Origin: Lates calcarifer
Taxonomy: Eukaryota > Chordata > Actinopteri > Centropomidae
DNA length: 64,000 bases
Assembly: GCF_001640805.2 (NCBI RefSeq)
Contig: NC_066851.1
Location: 11,149,550-11,213,549, forward strand
Reading direction: 5' to 3'
Positions 42,401-57,400 of this stretch are shown here, in pieces. Within the stretch, counting starts at the first letter, position 1, and each line of letters opens with the position of its first letter. The position numbers and the translations under genes were made by a program. The notes beneath the pieces were generated by a model that ran no database searches, had not been told where the DNA came from, and saw only the letters and a list, made by a program, of their open reading frames with translations.

Positions 42401-45400
42401 GTTGATAAGAGATGTGTAAACCTATGACGTACATCATGCCTACATACCCAAATAAGAGACTACAAGAGACCTTGCAGACGTCTGTAATTTACGTACTTTG
42501 CATGAATTCAGTCTGTAATCAGACACCAAAAGGCACAATGCCAGTTTCGCCCGAAAATATCATTTGCCAGGCAACCTTTCTTTTCTTCACAAAATCTTCT
42601 TTTCTTTTTCTTACTTTTTGAAAATTAAGAAATCCACCTTGTCTTTCTTATGTGACAATCAAAAGAAGCAAATTTGTCTTACATAGATACAATTTCTCAG
42701 CATTTTACATGAAGGACAAAGCACATAAAATTTCAGTACAATGCACACAATATGATAATGTCAATTTAAATCTGTGTTCTCTTGTTTGGTCACATATTCC
42801 TATTTTTACACCTATATATAATACTGCATGAACGTAACTTTGTTAAGAGGGAACTTTTCCTTAACTTATTAAATTAAGCTGTTCTTAAACAGACAAAATT
42901 TTTACATTTGATGTGTATGAAATATAAAAACTTCAATGAGAAATGCTCTAGACTCAACATAGACAGTTGAGAAATCAAAACTCTGACCTCCTGGTCAACC
43001 AGGCGTACATCAGGCCGTACACCCTCGCAGTAGTATAAGTAGCGCAGGGAGTTTCCAGGTAGATCTCCTCTGGTCAGGATGATTGAGTCTTTTGGGATGG
43101 AGGCCAGAAGCTCCCTGCCGAACCTCTCCACCACACTGTTAGTGCTCTGATCGCACTCCCTAAGATCATCAGCACATATGCAGTCATACTGTATAATACT
43201 GTATTACCAAAACACAAGTTGTTACAAGTTGTTTACTTGCATTTAAAAAGGGGTTGAGTGCATCCTTACCCATGTGTATGATGTGTACAGCTGTGTGTAT
43301 GTGAGTGTTTGTAGGTACGCTTTCAAGGTGCTCTGAGGGTAAGTTGTCAGTGCCCCCGCCCCTTCCCCTCTGCAGTTCGCTCTGGCTGCCTATCTAATCA
43401 TGGGGAGACAGGTGTGATGGCTCTGACAGCACAGGCCATGCTCTCCCCTTGATCAAAGCCACTCAGTGATGGCTGTCTGGCACTCCCCAGCACTACGCTG
43501 GTGTAATCTGCCTTCTCGGACAGCTAACATCTCAGACTGAGCTCTGTGAGTGGAATCTATGTGCTAACCGTGCCTCTCTTTAGCCCCTACCATGGGGTGA
43601 GCAGAGAAAAACCTGACATGCGGAGTTCAGACCTTCGGTATGAAGCACAGAGAGAAACAAATCGGGTTGACTCAGGGAAAACTTATGCAGGGGGATTTTA
43701 GAAGGAACTAGAATGAGAGGAGAGTTTATATTCCACTTTAACTTTACTATACAAAAATACGCAAAAGTCACTTTGGACATATTGGCAACAGCAATACTGT
43801 GAAATAAAACTGAATCCACAGATAAATACATACAGATTGTACAGGATTGGACTCATCTAAAACAAGAGCAGCTTGACACAAAAACACTATTGCTTGTGGA
43901 AGCACAATACAATGCAGCTACAACTATGGAAGAAAAGCTTCACTCATGATAACAAGCATTGAATACATACCATAATTTTTGCAAGGTTCACTGGTTTACT
44001 GTGATCCCAATACTTGTAGCAGAATTAGTTTTTGTGATTGCCTACAAAGTGTATGTTACAAAACTGACTTTCTGTCTTAGCCCTGTAACTGCAACTGTGG
44101 AAGTGGAACTGTATGTATTTGTACAGTTGGTTTTTTTGGCTCTATATGCCAGAACATTGGATTTGAAATGAAACAATGAGAATACATTTAAAATGCAGAC
44201 TCTTGGCTTTATTTTGAGGGTGTTTCATTCACACACGATGAAATGCTCACCCAAGGGCACAAAGGACAACAATTCCTATACATTGTTAACCCAAATACAT
44301 GTTAATGCAAAAACCTTAAAGAATCTTAATCTTAAGGTCATTGTTTCATTTGAAACCCAGCGTGTTGTTTAGCCAAACAATCATACAATATTGTTCTCAT
44401 ACACATGGACAGCATTGTAAGTTTTCATCACATCCCACATATGTTTGTTACTGTAACTGACTGCAGTGCTCACCTGTGATTGGTGTGCACCATATGTGCC
44501 AGCAGAGCCGTAGTGAGGACCCAGCCTGTGGTCTTCCACACCCCCCCACAGCCTAGCCTCCTCTCCAGCTCAGCGTGAGCCCGGCTCAAGCCGAGGCCTG
44601 CCAGCACACACACTGCAGCATCGCTCTGGAGCCAGAAACGCTCAACCTGCAGGAAGTGAGCGTACGCATGTACACAAACAAACACACACACCAGTGTTTC
44701 CTGTAGTGTTTTTTTTTTTTTTTTTTGGATTCTCAGGCCTGTCCTAGGTTCACTCATGGAGCTGTTCCAGGATCTGCTTACGTACTACTGCTTAAGTCCT
44801 CTTGTTTCAGGATACTGTATGTACCTTCCATCTATTCCCTCTCTGTGATGTAATGTCAAGGATAACTTAGTCTTTAGCAGACTTTTAGACCACTGCAGGT
44901 AAATGATAATATTAGCAAAAAGTTTGCTAAGAAAAAGGATAGCAGAATGAGTTGAAGTGCTATAGCTCACCACTCCGAGAAGTAAGGGTCTGCTGATGTC
45001 CAGGTTGGCTCTCCAAGCAAAAAACAGTGAGTAGACCACTAGCATGACAGTCAACAGCCAGGACATTGAGCGACACGTCCTAGGACAGGAAAGGCCATGA
45101 AACCACTAATTATTTAGTGTACAAATATTGTTCTCATTTTCATTATCAGTTAATGAATATTGTAGTATAAACTCTAGATATATTTCCATATATCTAGTCT
45201 AAAGTAGTATTTTGTCTGTTTACTGTGTAAAAATATACTTGTTTTGAATAAGTGCGTGAAAATATTAATGCAGGGATGGAGATCACAAGCCCGAGAGCAA
45301 ATATATATGCCAGCCAGCTAAGAGGTGCATGATTGATTTTCTAATGCAGACTGAGTCATAATGAGCTGCTGCCAACTGCTGAATCATAAACTCATTACAG

Positions 45401-48400
45401 TACAGCTGTAAAATGTACTTATACACTAAAAAGAAAACACGTTACCCTTATGGCAATAACAAATCATCATCTGAACCTGAAGAACACTTTCAAGCCAGAG
45501 AAAATGACTTCTGGTTTTCCTGCCAACAGACTGATTTGATGGTTTTAACCAACTGGCCACTGACACACATTATCATGCTTCACATTCTAATTATTGTCAC
45601 ATTATGCACAATGGTTAAAAAATAAATCCAGACTTTTGAGTAATAAAATGTACCTTTTTTTAACTTATAACCAGTTCCACTCAACAATTTAACATTAGGT
45701 AAATCAGCATTTGCGTGTTTTCCTTTTGGCATCCTATAAAATGACCTTTCTCTTTTTCATCTCTGTGTGAATGTAGCCAAGATTATCAAAGTGCACCCCA
45801 GGAGAGGGGGAAACAGGGGGTGGCCAGTGCCCTACAGAGCCCCAAGGCTTCACTAGGCTTTATCAGCTCTAGCCCGACAGACCCCAGCAAAGGCGCTACT
45901 CTAATAAATTACTGGATCACACGGCCACTCTGCCACATACAGATACATACAGGCAGCGATTAACTTGCACACCCCAACGTGTTTTTGAAAATCCGAAATA
46001 CGCATCAACCCCTCCTGAATTGAATGTGGAGCGTCACGACAGCTTGACAGTTAGGTGCCGCACTGTTTTTTTGTATTCTTTTTTTCTAAGATCAGCGTTT
46101 TGTCAGTGGTTTTGTTCCCTTCTTTTACTCCAGGGGATTAGATTTTTGGTTGAAGTGGCTGCTGAGATGTGTGTGTCAGAATTTGGTGCTTTGCATTCCG
46201 GCGTCTCGTTCATCCTACCTGTCCCATGCGGAGAGGAGCAGGCCTATTCCCGCCAATACTAAAACAGGAAGGGAAAGGTCTGCAAGGCAGTGGTCCATCT
46301 GAGCCCTGCACACACAAACACACATATAAACATATATGATGGACACCAAAGACGAGCTCAATTACCCTCGCTGCTACTAAAGCCAAGGACACCAATTATT
46401 AAATGCCCTCCATCCCCTATCAAAACAAACTCCTTGGACTGTGCATTCCTCCTTTCAATCGGATTGACAGATACGAATGACTGTGTCATCCACCCCCTGC
46501 TGCCCCATCCTCTCCTCACAGCGCCTGTCAGTCACAGAGCGCTTGCTCAGAGCAGGGAGATAGTTTCCTGCCTCTTCCTTAATACCCATCTCTATTTGAC
46601 AGCTTATTGAGTCTCTATATCTCCCAATGTACACTATGTGTGAATGTGCTCATGAGCGTGTGTTTGTGAGTGTGTGTGTCAGCTTCTCCAGCGGGTTTAC
46701 GTCTCCAGTGCGATATGCCTGTCATGTTCGCCTCTCTTCCCCATCTTGAAGGTGTGCTTGTCCATCAAGCAGCGGGAGTGATGGGAAGGGGTGGGTGCCT
46801 GGCAGAGGGGGGGCGAGTAGTGGGGGGTCTTAAGACTCACATGCACCCCCATCCCGTCAACTGGAGAGAGATACCAAGTGTGGGATGACTGCGGTGGTGG
46901 TGGTAGTGGTGGTGGAAGTAGGGAACAGGGGAGGGAATGGGGGGGGGCGCGGCGCACTGGAGTGGAAAAATACAATTTCTCCAGCTCTATTGCAGTGTCT
47001 GTCATCACAGCTTGTCACGCTTAAACACCAGAGCTGAGTGATCATTTCAAACTGCTGGAGAAACAGAACACAGCGATTTGGCCCTCTAAGCAGGTTCAGT
47101 TCTGCTTTGATGGGAGAGAGAGAGAGTGGAATGGGAAGAACAAAAGCTGCTGGAGAGAGGAGAGAGAGAGAAAAAGAGATGGGCTGCAGAAATGACTCTG
47201 GGCTCTCAGAAGAGGCCAATGTGTCTGTGGTTGAATCTGTGTAAAACACCAGTACCAGTGCAAAGTGTGATTGGGTCCTCCATCTCTAGAACCATATGGG
47301 CCCTCTGGATATCTCAAATCAAATCCATCCAGTTTCCTTTCAACTCCATCTTAGAATCTAGTTTCTAAGTAAAAGCAAAACACCAGAGATGAATGGAGGG
47401 CCCACTGGACAAGCAGTTTGGTGATGTAAGTAATTAATTGTAAGGCAGTTTTAACTATTTTTTGTAAATAATTTAGTCAAAAGGAAGGGTAAAAAAACAG
47501 CCACATAAACTTACTGTAGCATGGTGGTCAAATTCACAGAGTTCTCCGTCTTTGCCTGCACACACAAAAACAAGTCAAACAAATAACATTTGGATGCAAG
47601 GAGCACATAAACAGATTACGTTTAAAAATAGCAGAATAGGCAGCACATACCAGACTGAAGGTGCCGTATTCAGCCCTCAGCAGGTGGGTCAGCAGGCCAG
47701 ACAGAGTGGTCTGATCCCCCCAGCTCCAGCGGGCTGTGTTGAGGTAGGACGAGATGGGCAGGTAGATGTACGGCAGAAATCCAGCGATGAAACACACTCC
47801 CAGAGACACAAGGACACGTAAAGACAGCTCCTGTAGAAATCAAAGGGGGCACAAACTTTCTAATGTTTCCCAAAATGGATGTCATGTCAACAGCTGAACA
47901 CAGCTGGGTGTCCCACTGAGAAACAATTTTTTTTGCCTGTCTTGCTATTTAAATTGTCCTCTGCGTGAGGCTTGATTCATGAGGGCTTACCTTATGAGAG
48001 TAAAGTCGGTGAAAGACCCAGGGAATGACGACCAGTATATACAAAACCAGGGTGTGTTGGTTACAGAGCCCCAAGCCACAGCATAGCGCTCCCCAATGTG
48101 CAATCTGACAAGGACAAGTATTTCAGTACAGCACAGTGAGTTCAGTGTGAAACTATCTTAACAAGTTGTTGTACTGGGTTACCTTCATCCTTTGCGTGGC
48201 ATTTTCAGCACATTGGAAGCTGATGATCAAGAAGAAGAGCAGACTAACAAAAAGGTTGTTCAGGGTGAAGACTTCTGCCACCATGGACCACTGCCAGCTC
48301 AGCCTGGACACAGCAAACAGCCCTCCAGCCAGTACTGCTCCAGGGCCAGGACCTGCCAACCTGACAGTGAGGGAGAAAAGGCTTACATTATTATACACAA

Positions 48401-51400
48401 CTTAAGAAAGACCTAAGCTTGGCTTTCCATGCAAACCCAGGAATATCTAGGAAATCACATACCTGGTTTGAACCAAAATGAGGTATCAGACAGGACAGGA
48501 AGGGCACTATAGGACACTACAGGTTTGCTGCAACCATCAAAAGTTATTTGAACTAAAATGAATCTGAAAAACATATCTAAAAATACTTAGATCTATCAAT
48601 GCTGGCATTACTTTTTATTTTCTTGCACAGTTTGAACAGCTACAGAACTCCTAGTGTTTTTTCAGTACTTTATTTTGCATGACTTATACTACACTGACAC
48701 AAAAAAGGCAAAACAACAAAGTCAGCAGCTATACACACAATTAAAATTCTGCAGTTAAAAAAGCCACCACTTCCCTCAGACTAATTTGGGGACCCATTAT
48801 AATCTCTCTATGACCCTAGTTTGCTTCTTGGACAAGACCTTGAAAAACAGTCTCAGTGAATTGGGGCAATTCACATATCATGAGAACTCCCTCCCTAGCA
48901 GCCGGTTGATCTCAAGCAGACTGGCACAGAAACCACCGTGGTAGAGATAGCACTTTATCCTCAGCTTCTTAAATATAATGTGTGCACAAAAGTTTTCCCC
49001 TTCCTCCTCTCCTGTACTGTCTCCATCTCCTTTGCGGTAATTGAAGCAAACTTGGGATAATCTGTCATACGCTAAGACCCACCACTTACTAAAATGAGAG
49101 ACAGAGGGGGAGAGAGAGAGAGAGAGAGAGAGACGACAAATGATGCCGAGAAGGGAAAGAAAGGGAAAATAGTGCAGAGAAGTGTGCGTTAAAGGGGCGA
49201 GACAGTGTGCGGGATGAAGGATGAAATATAGAAAAGGAAGAAAAAAGTTCAAGAAGAGAGAGGGGAAAAAAGAGAAAAGAAAAAAAAAAGCAGCCCAGTC
49301 CCCGGCATGCTGGCTCTGAAATATGAGCAGGCTCGACAATTAGGGAAGTCAGGCAGTATGGCCCTTTCCGCCATTGTGTGGAGTGGCTTAGAGTCCTCAT
49401 CAGCCTATCAGCTAACTGACAGGCAGAGAGCTGCTCTATTCAGCACCGCAGATACAAGCTGCAGGCCAAACGGCTGCCAGGTCCCTTATGACCCCACAAT
49501 CCCTTGCCGGTGACAGCTTCAAGCTCCATAGCAAATTAGGCGCTCTCACATTACAATCGCAGAAGACAGATTCCATTAACGGTATCTGAAATTGAGTAGA
49601 GAGCAGGCCCGTTATCAGACCTGACTCATAAGCACCGCCATTAATCACAAGGCATGATACCATTTATACATTTCCAGCTCTCTGCCTGCCGCTGTGATAG
49701 TCAGCCACAAAAGGCCTGATGAGACTTAGGCTAGGGGAACAATGGAGCTTTCTGAGGAAAGCGCGGTAAATCAGGAAAAAAAGGAGAGGGAGAGCGAGAG
49801 AAGGGTAGAAAAAAAACTCTTGCTTGCTGACTACTTCCCCCTTTTTTTCTTGGGTTTTCTCTCTCCTACTCTCCACTATTTTTCCTCTGTGTTCACTGTA
49901 AGGCGAGCTTGGTGGATGAGTATGTGTGTGTGTGTGTGTGCACACTTAAAGGGGGGGTGGGGGGTAACTGTGTTGATGGGGCGTCTAGGAGTGGGTCTTA
50001 ATAAGAGATAGCAGCGCCTTTCTCACTGCACCGCTCCAGGAATTAGTTGTAACTTGAAGGAAGGATGAAGGAGGGTGCAGAGTGGGGGGGGGGGGGGGGG
50101 CAGATGGGGACTTTTGTTGAGGTGCAGAGACCCTCCGCACCCATAATTTTACCTCCCTGCATGACAATTAACCCATAGCTCATACACCTAGCAGGGGGGC
50201 TGTTTTGGGGGTAGCACAGGGTTCAGAGCAGTCATGGGGGTCCACAGACGGGTTATTACACCAAGTCTGTTCCTCCTTCTGAGAGCCCCGTCTGATAGCC
50301 AGGCAGCACTCGTCACATATTCAGACACACACACACATTCCTGTTCTTCGACTTCTTTATTCTCCCTGAGTGCCTGACAAATCTCTCTGTTAGAGCTTGT
50401 CAGTCCGTAAGAGCCCAGTGATGTGTGTACAGTGCAGGCTGTAAATGACCTGTCTGTCTGCGTGGGACCACCTGGGTCCCAGTCAGCCTCTCAGCCTCTC
50501 CACAGCTCATTCTCCAGGCTGGCTGCTCCCAGGGCGCTCAGATAAAGCAGGACACATTCTGACACCAGTGTGGCCGTGTTCCCTGTTATCACCACTCAAT
50601 GCGGTGCAGGATGCTGCTGTGCTGAAATGTTGTGGCTCAATGACAATGGCCTGGTTGAGACATGGCAGGAGAATAACACGGCTGACAACGAGACTATTCT
50701 ACCCTGAACTGATCCTCTCTGCCAAAATGTCTATGTCATCACTTGGGTAATTAACTGAATGACAAATATTATGTATTAAGTCTGGAATGAAGCACAAACT
50801 TGGAAGTAATGGGGGAGGTTAGAAAACAAAATCACCACTAATTCTCTTTTTTAAGCTAAAAATTATACTTAGGGAATGAAAATGGTGAAATAGTAAAAAC
50901 ACAGAACAATTCCCAGCACAGGTTCAAAGGGAAATATCAAAGGTAAATAAAAAAATTATAAATGACAAAGATACAACAGGCTCTGGTGAGCAGTGTCCCC
51001 TTCAAGGACACAACAAAAGCTGCGTACAATCACTTTGAAGTGTCAGAATGGGACCTGCCTCATTTAACCCCTCAGTTCTACAGTACAGGCCAGAGATGTG
51101 CCAGCACCAGTCGTCTGTGCTAAATAACAGCACACAAAAAGCCTACACCAGCACTCTGCACTGAATGAGGCTTCACAATGGAGCTGGCCAAGGGAGCCAC
51201 TGTCACACACCACCCCGGGGAACAGACAATACCACAGCTGTGCCATCGCGGATCAGCACTGCACTGTTCTCTAACCGAGTGGTGGTTTGGGGATGCAGCG
51301 CTGGAAAAGAATCACACATTCCTGAAGAGGGTAGAGAGCCCGAGAGGGGAGGTGGCCTGCTCGGGCTGAGGCTTAGGTTTTCCAGCTGGCCCTCACTGAC

Positions 51401-54400
51401 ACCCCAGGGCTCTCCTCTGGCCAGGACACCAGGCAGGGTACTTAGTAGCTATTATATGACAGTGGTAAGTGTCTGATGCATTCCTTTGAAATTTCAAAGC
51501 CAAGTAAAAAAACTGATACATAAATCTAAGCTTTTAAATGATACAGTATGTATAGGTGTCAGGAAATCAAACTGTCAAACTGTTGATTGTCTTTCAGTGT
51601 CACGATGATATGATCATATCACGTTTTAATTTATGAAATTCTGTGGTTTTAAAGGGGAAACAATTTTACACATCAAGTTCAGTTTATTCACGATTATGTT
51701 CAGCCTGTGAGAACTAACATCTCTTCATAGTTTGAAAAACTGACCCATCATTTTGGCCTTGGGTTTGGAGACAACACATTTTTAGCAGAAAGCCTGTGTT
51801 ACAAACTTAGGGGCACAGAGTTGGAAAGACATGGACATTTACCAGGGAGGGACATGCTATTGAGTTGTATTATGGGAATTGTAGGATCCAGAGTTTTGAG
51901 GAATTGATCTATATTTGAGACTTAAAGTCAAGATGTCACGGCCTCTGCTGCTTTGATTTTGTCTATTCTTTTTTTTTAAAATTTATCTCTTGTAGGTCTC
52001 CCAATTTTATGGAAGTGCAGTACCAAGTTACTTGTGTGCCCCTTTAAATGAATAATTTTAAGCAAATTGTATTCAAAGACCTAAATTGTAATAAAATCAT
52101 ATTAAGGGTTTTATTTCATATGTGTGATGAGTCATAATGGTGGAGCATAATTATTTGCTCTGATTAGTTTATATATAATTTGGCATAAATTTGCCATATT
52201 TTGATGCATAAAGATATCAGGAAAAAATGTTATTAATATAATGATATTGATTTCACCTATATTACCGAGCCACTTTATGTATATTATTGATATCATTATA
52301 TACATCATATTCTCAACATGTTCTGCTGTTCCTTCTGTCTGACATAACCCAGTGAATATCAACTTGTCTGGTCACCATATCTTTTTCATTTATGAAATTA
52401 TCTTGTGAAAGAAAAAATGTCATTGCCAGATTAGCGTGACATTATCAGTAAGTAGCAGTAAGACATAAAAAAAAAATCAAAAATATTTTTTGGATTTTTG
52501 CAGTATTGTCTAGCCCTAATCCTTTTGTCAAACTGACTTTAAAAAAACAGTATATTTGAATATTAGTTGCCACAGCCTAATTTCCAGCCAATCGCCAAAC
52601 CAGGCACTTCTCTCTCTTTCCTGCCTCATCCGGGAAGTGTTGAGGAGGCTGCCTGCCTGCACAGAGGGTAAATAAGTGTCCCAGCTCTGCCGCTTAGACA
52701 CCCCTCCTCCAGGAGAGCGCTCCAGTGCTCCAAGTGCGTGTAAAATTAATCACCACAATTCTGCTCAAACAATGCAGCCACTGACATGACAATTTCTCCC
52801 AGAATGCCATCTTAATCTCCACCCAACACACAAAAATTACAGGAAGAGGGGAAAAAAAACAATTTACAAAAATCCTGTGTTTATGCAATTCACTGAATGC
52901 CATTTTTATTGCTCCTTTTTCCAACAAAGTCATTAGGCACACACCACTGATACATAAATGTTGCTGTATAGATTCCATTAACTAATTCTGGGTGAATTGT
53001 AATTGCCGAGTCTGATCCGTCTCCGTGCCTGGTGCCTTATTAAGACTGCCTGTGGTGGGTGAAGAATGTAATATTGACGTCCGAGGCAGACACAATCTCG
53101 GGCCCACGGGCGAAAGGAATATTAAACTGGTACTGTATTCTGCTGTCTATCTAGCCCTCCTCCCTCCTCCCTCCTCCTCTCTATCCCTATCCTGTAGCCA
53201 GTAATGAGGAAATAACATCTTCATTAGACATCTGTTTAACTGTATTAGAGGATGAGTCCTGGGGGAACCATTGGTCATGCTGAGGATGGGGGGGGGGGGT
53301 AAAGGAGGTCTGTTGGACTACAATATGAAGGATGAGATACTGCAAAAATGGAACAAAAGGTCCAGAGATTGGGGCCTTTTAAACAGACAAACCTAAAATT
53401 GTCCTCAGTATTTTCAAAAGAAAACAGAAATGGGTGTATTCTTTACTGCCACTTGGGTTGAAGATTTTATCCAACCATAGCAGATGTGAGAGGGAGGGGC
53501 AGTCTTGCCACCTACAGGGAGAGGTGAGAACATTATCCAAAAAAACAACTCTGTTCAGTTGTTTCCAAGATATCACAACTTACACTCAAGATGTCTAGAA
53601 AAGAAAACAAAACTACGCAAATGGTTCCAAAAAACAACTCCCTCATACACATTGCTCCTGACATGACCCCAATAAGATACACGCAACTCCACCCCTGTGG
53701 AAAAACAACCCACCTGAGCGAGGAGAGAGAGCGCCATCAGGACCATATGGTGGAGGTCCTTATAAGGAGATGGGGACGCGGCACAAGGCAGGGGATGGCA
53801 CCACGCCCACCCTCCGGTCCACTGAGGTATCAGCTGTGCCACATGGGCCAGCTCTTGGTGGAGGAGCCTCTCGCAGGTGTGCGTTTTCTTTTGAGGGCCG
53901 CCAGGGAAGTGAGAGGCCAGACGCGTTTGGTGTGCTTCAACAGTGCTGTTATGTAATCATGTGATCAAACCAAAAGTGCTGATGACTGAGCGTTGCGAGG
54001 TTGTTTTTCTGCTCGGATGGCTGTCAGCACGCTAACGTGTCTGCTCCTGGTTTCTCAGGATAAGCCCTGGAATGGAGAGAGATTCCTCTCAGGTAGCAGA
54101 GATTCAGAGCAGCTTTAGCAGATAAACTGTGAAACGAGAGAGCACAGAATACCGAGCTGTCTGGATTATCCCGCTATGAAGGGTACATTCCTCTAGAGCA
54201 TTCCATGGGCCAAATGTTTCTTTCTGTGAACCTCCAAGTGCAATCGATAGTAATTATCATTACGTCCACCATCCTCAAAGGCTTGTCAGGCCATGGTGTG
54301 AAAACATAACAAGACATGCAATTTGGCCATCAAACCATATGATCAAGCCAAGAGAACTGTAATTGACAAATCAAAGGGAGGCTAAGTGCTACATTTAAAC

Positions 54401-57400
54401 TTGCGCAAGAGAGAGAAGTGGCTTCCAAGCCTATCAACTTACATTCCCCCACATTAAACACGGCAATCTGGCCGACTAATTTAAATTGATACATCAAAGG
54501 CTTGCCATGTTGGGTATATTCCAGATGAATTTCAAGGTCTACAATTTACTATTTGAGAGAAACTGACTTCAAGTACCCGTATTAACTTCACTACATTTTG
54601 CCATCTGAAAATAATCACACAAAGCAATGATTTGTTTGGAGGGAAAAAGTCTACTTCTCAGCTGATGCAAACCTAAAAATAAGAAGCAGAGAAAAAGTTT
54701 ATGAGGGCCTCAAAGGGACAATAACAACAAAAGACATTTCAGAACTTAATTTTGTTGGGAAAATTCATGGCAAACTGGTGTCACTGCAAGGACAGAGCAG
54801 GTATATGAACGGGTGTCAACTGGTCAGTTTTGGCATTTCATCTGAGGGAAAGGCCTGGCCAGAGAGTCCCCGCAGGGCTGTGGCATGACATCTATGCCAA
54901 TCTTCTCGGTATGGTCAAAGCACCCAATGCCCTCCGTGCCAGAACGGGGAGGGAGGTCTTGACCATCCGGAAACCCCCTCACCCCCCCATATTCTGCCCT
55001 CTCCAGTAACCCCTCACCAGGCAGAGTCTGCCAGCTGATCCACAGCCACAAAGCTCATCCCAAACTATGCCCTGAACAGATAATGACTAAAACCTTTTAT
55101 GCTTATTTTTCAAATTGAAAGCGTAGATTATACAGTATGTTCATACTTAAGAGCTTATATGGTGAGACTGTGGTCTGGCTGAAGTCCTCACTACCCATCA
55201 ACCCTTGTTGGGGGTTGGGTGGTGTTGGAGGTCCTCATAATGACTTTTTACTTGAACATAATCCAAAATTGGATCTAAATCCCTAGAGATTACAAAAAGG
55301 GCTACAGTTAACATGCACACTGGGAGCCAAATATCACCCAGACTGCATGGATATTTTCTGGCCTCAAAATAACTGTCTGTAAATGACTGGCCAAGAGCTG
55401 AGTCCAATCCCCCCCTCATCAAATACATTACGACCAGGGGGGCAGAAGGAATACATAACCAAAAAGCCCCAAAGATGCACAGTGTTCCTCCTCTTTCTTT
55501 TTGTCCTCTCTTATCCCTTTCTTTTCTCTCCTGTCCTAGGCAGAGTGGTCAAAGCTGGCAGGTTTTGATTCACCTCTGAGTTGCAGAAAGGCAGGACAGG
55601 GTCTGAGGCTGATGCAGTCTGGGCTTAAGGCCAGTCCCCTGGGGAGCACTTCCTCCTCAGCCCCTGCCCTGCTCCAGCAGGGCTGACCCTGTACCCTGAC
55701 CTATTATGGACCACCTGCCATCTAGCACACATTGGCCAAGCACACAGGAAGTAGGCCTGGTACTGAGCACCTGGGAACACACACAGCTCCATTTTCACCC
55801 ACTTTCACCCCACTATCAGAGCCTGCCATGGTGTATAGTAGGTAGAAATTACATCATATTCAACAATTCCTATTCTGGAAGAGTAAAGTAGAAGTATATG
55901 GCATGCTTGGAAATGCCCTGGTATGCATAAACATTGACAAAAAGGAAAAATGTTGACACTAAGCTGCCACCAACAATGCAATGTGGAAAATTACTAAGAT
56001 CAGCAGAAGGGTGATGTAAGGTAGTCCGGCCAACCATGCGAGATAAACACACACACAAAGAGGGAAAGGGTAAAATACTCCTTACATGATGGGGTCAGCA
56101 GCAGGCGAAACTGCAGGGTGGTAGATGGCAATGCAGAGACCGTAAACTGTGCTCATGACTGAGCGAGGGGAGAGTTGGTGAAAGAGAGGGGGAGAGGGAG
56201 GAGCAGAGTTAGTGATCCTGTTCCTCTCAGGCCCAGGAGGCAAGAAGGGGGAGATTAGAAATCGTGCCATGTCAGGATTGGGAGCATGCTGGGCAGTGGG
56301 GGAGCAGGAGAACTGGGATGTCGGGGTGGGGGCTGGAGGGTACGATAATTGTGATATACATACACATACACGCACACTCACAACGGGTGGCTGATGGGTA
56401 AACAGGCAGGGCAGGGTGGTGGGAGAGAGGAGGGCGGCTGGGCCCTGCTCCTGAATACTGAACAGGGGATCAGGGATGCTACTGCCAGTCCGTCAGGACC
56501 CAAAAATACCACTCTCCGTTCCAGACAGCATCAAGATACAAAAAGTCAGTAGGGTAAAGTTTAAAGACCCCCTCCTCTTCAAAAGTTCTTATTGTTACTT
56601 CCATTTAATAGTTTACAGTTTTACTGTACAGACTGATGTGTGTGTTAGTCACTAGAAGACTCCTCTGCTGAAGGGGGAAGGCTTCTTTGAGTTTGAGACA
56701 TGCACAAGCACAACTTTTTGACAATAAATCTAGTGCAGAAGATAATCATGAAAGAACTAATCCACAAAATGCTCTCTTTGGGGATTAGTTTTACTCCTTA
56801 TATATTCACTAAAATCAAAGTGCAGTAATGGCAGGACAGAAGAACACAAATACATCAACATGACGAAAAAAAATGTCAGGAATTTTATATTTTCATGTTC
56901 CCACCTGCAGAGAGTAATGCAAAGGGCACCACAAGCTGCAGCCCCAAGCAGGCTGGCCACCAGGTTGACGCTGTGGGCTGGAGAAAGTGATGGCAGGAGA
57001 CACATTGCCAGGCGAGCTATTAGGGTGAAGAGAGGGTATCCAGGAGGATGAGCCACCTAAACACACAATGACAGAGAGACATTCAGAGACCCAAATCCAG
57101 ACATGCAATCAAAGATAAATTCAAAGCCTCAAGAGAACAGCACATAAAGCAGGTAATGTTTCATTGAGGATGTGTATAATGTGGGCAGCAGGCTGATATG
57201 GTGAAAGTGCACATGTTGCACTTTGTTCTGAACAGATATGGTAGAACTGAAAAGCACTAAAGACAGACAAATACAAAGCTAGGGAAAGAATATAAAAGGT
57301 GACTATTGAGCAAGATTGAAGGAGATGGTGATAAAAATGTGTTTAACAGTTGCCCTTCAGTTGCATATCTAGTTGTTCTTCTGCCCCGCTGTAGAGTCAC

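Larger units (their letters stand above)
48361..56904 (-). other. tmem260: tmem260 intron 3 (8.5 kb, element-rich)
   Basis: By far the longest intron; most others are 80-1300 nt. It holds few repeats and several blocks that read like conserved non-coding elements (49330-49680, 50430-50740, 52560-53170, 54180-54620). AT-rich sequence covers 51480-52560; C/G-runs and GA repeats lie at 49107-49132 and 50085-50101. No coding segment is recognised. Confidence 0.6.

Noticed and set aside
45173..45198. Palindrome CTAGATATA...TATATCTAG
   Set aside because: Nine-bp arms in AT-rich DNA; not remarkable.
52225..52305. Inverted repeat ATATAATGATAT / ATATCATTATA
   Set aside because: Arms of about 12 bp in extremely AT-rich DNA, expected by chance.
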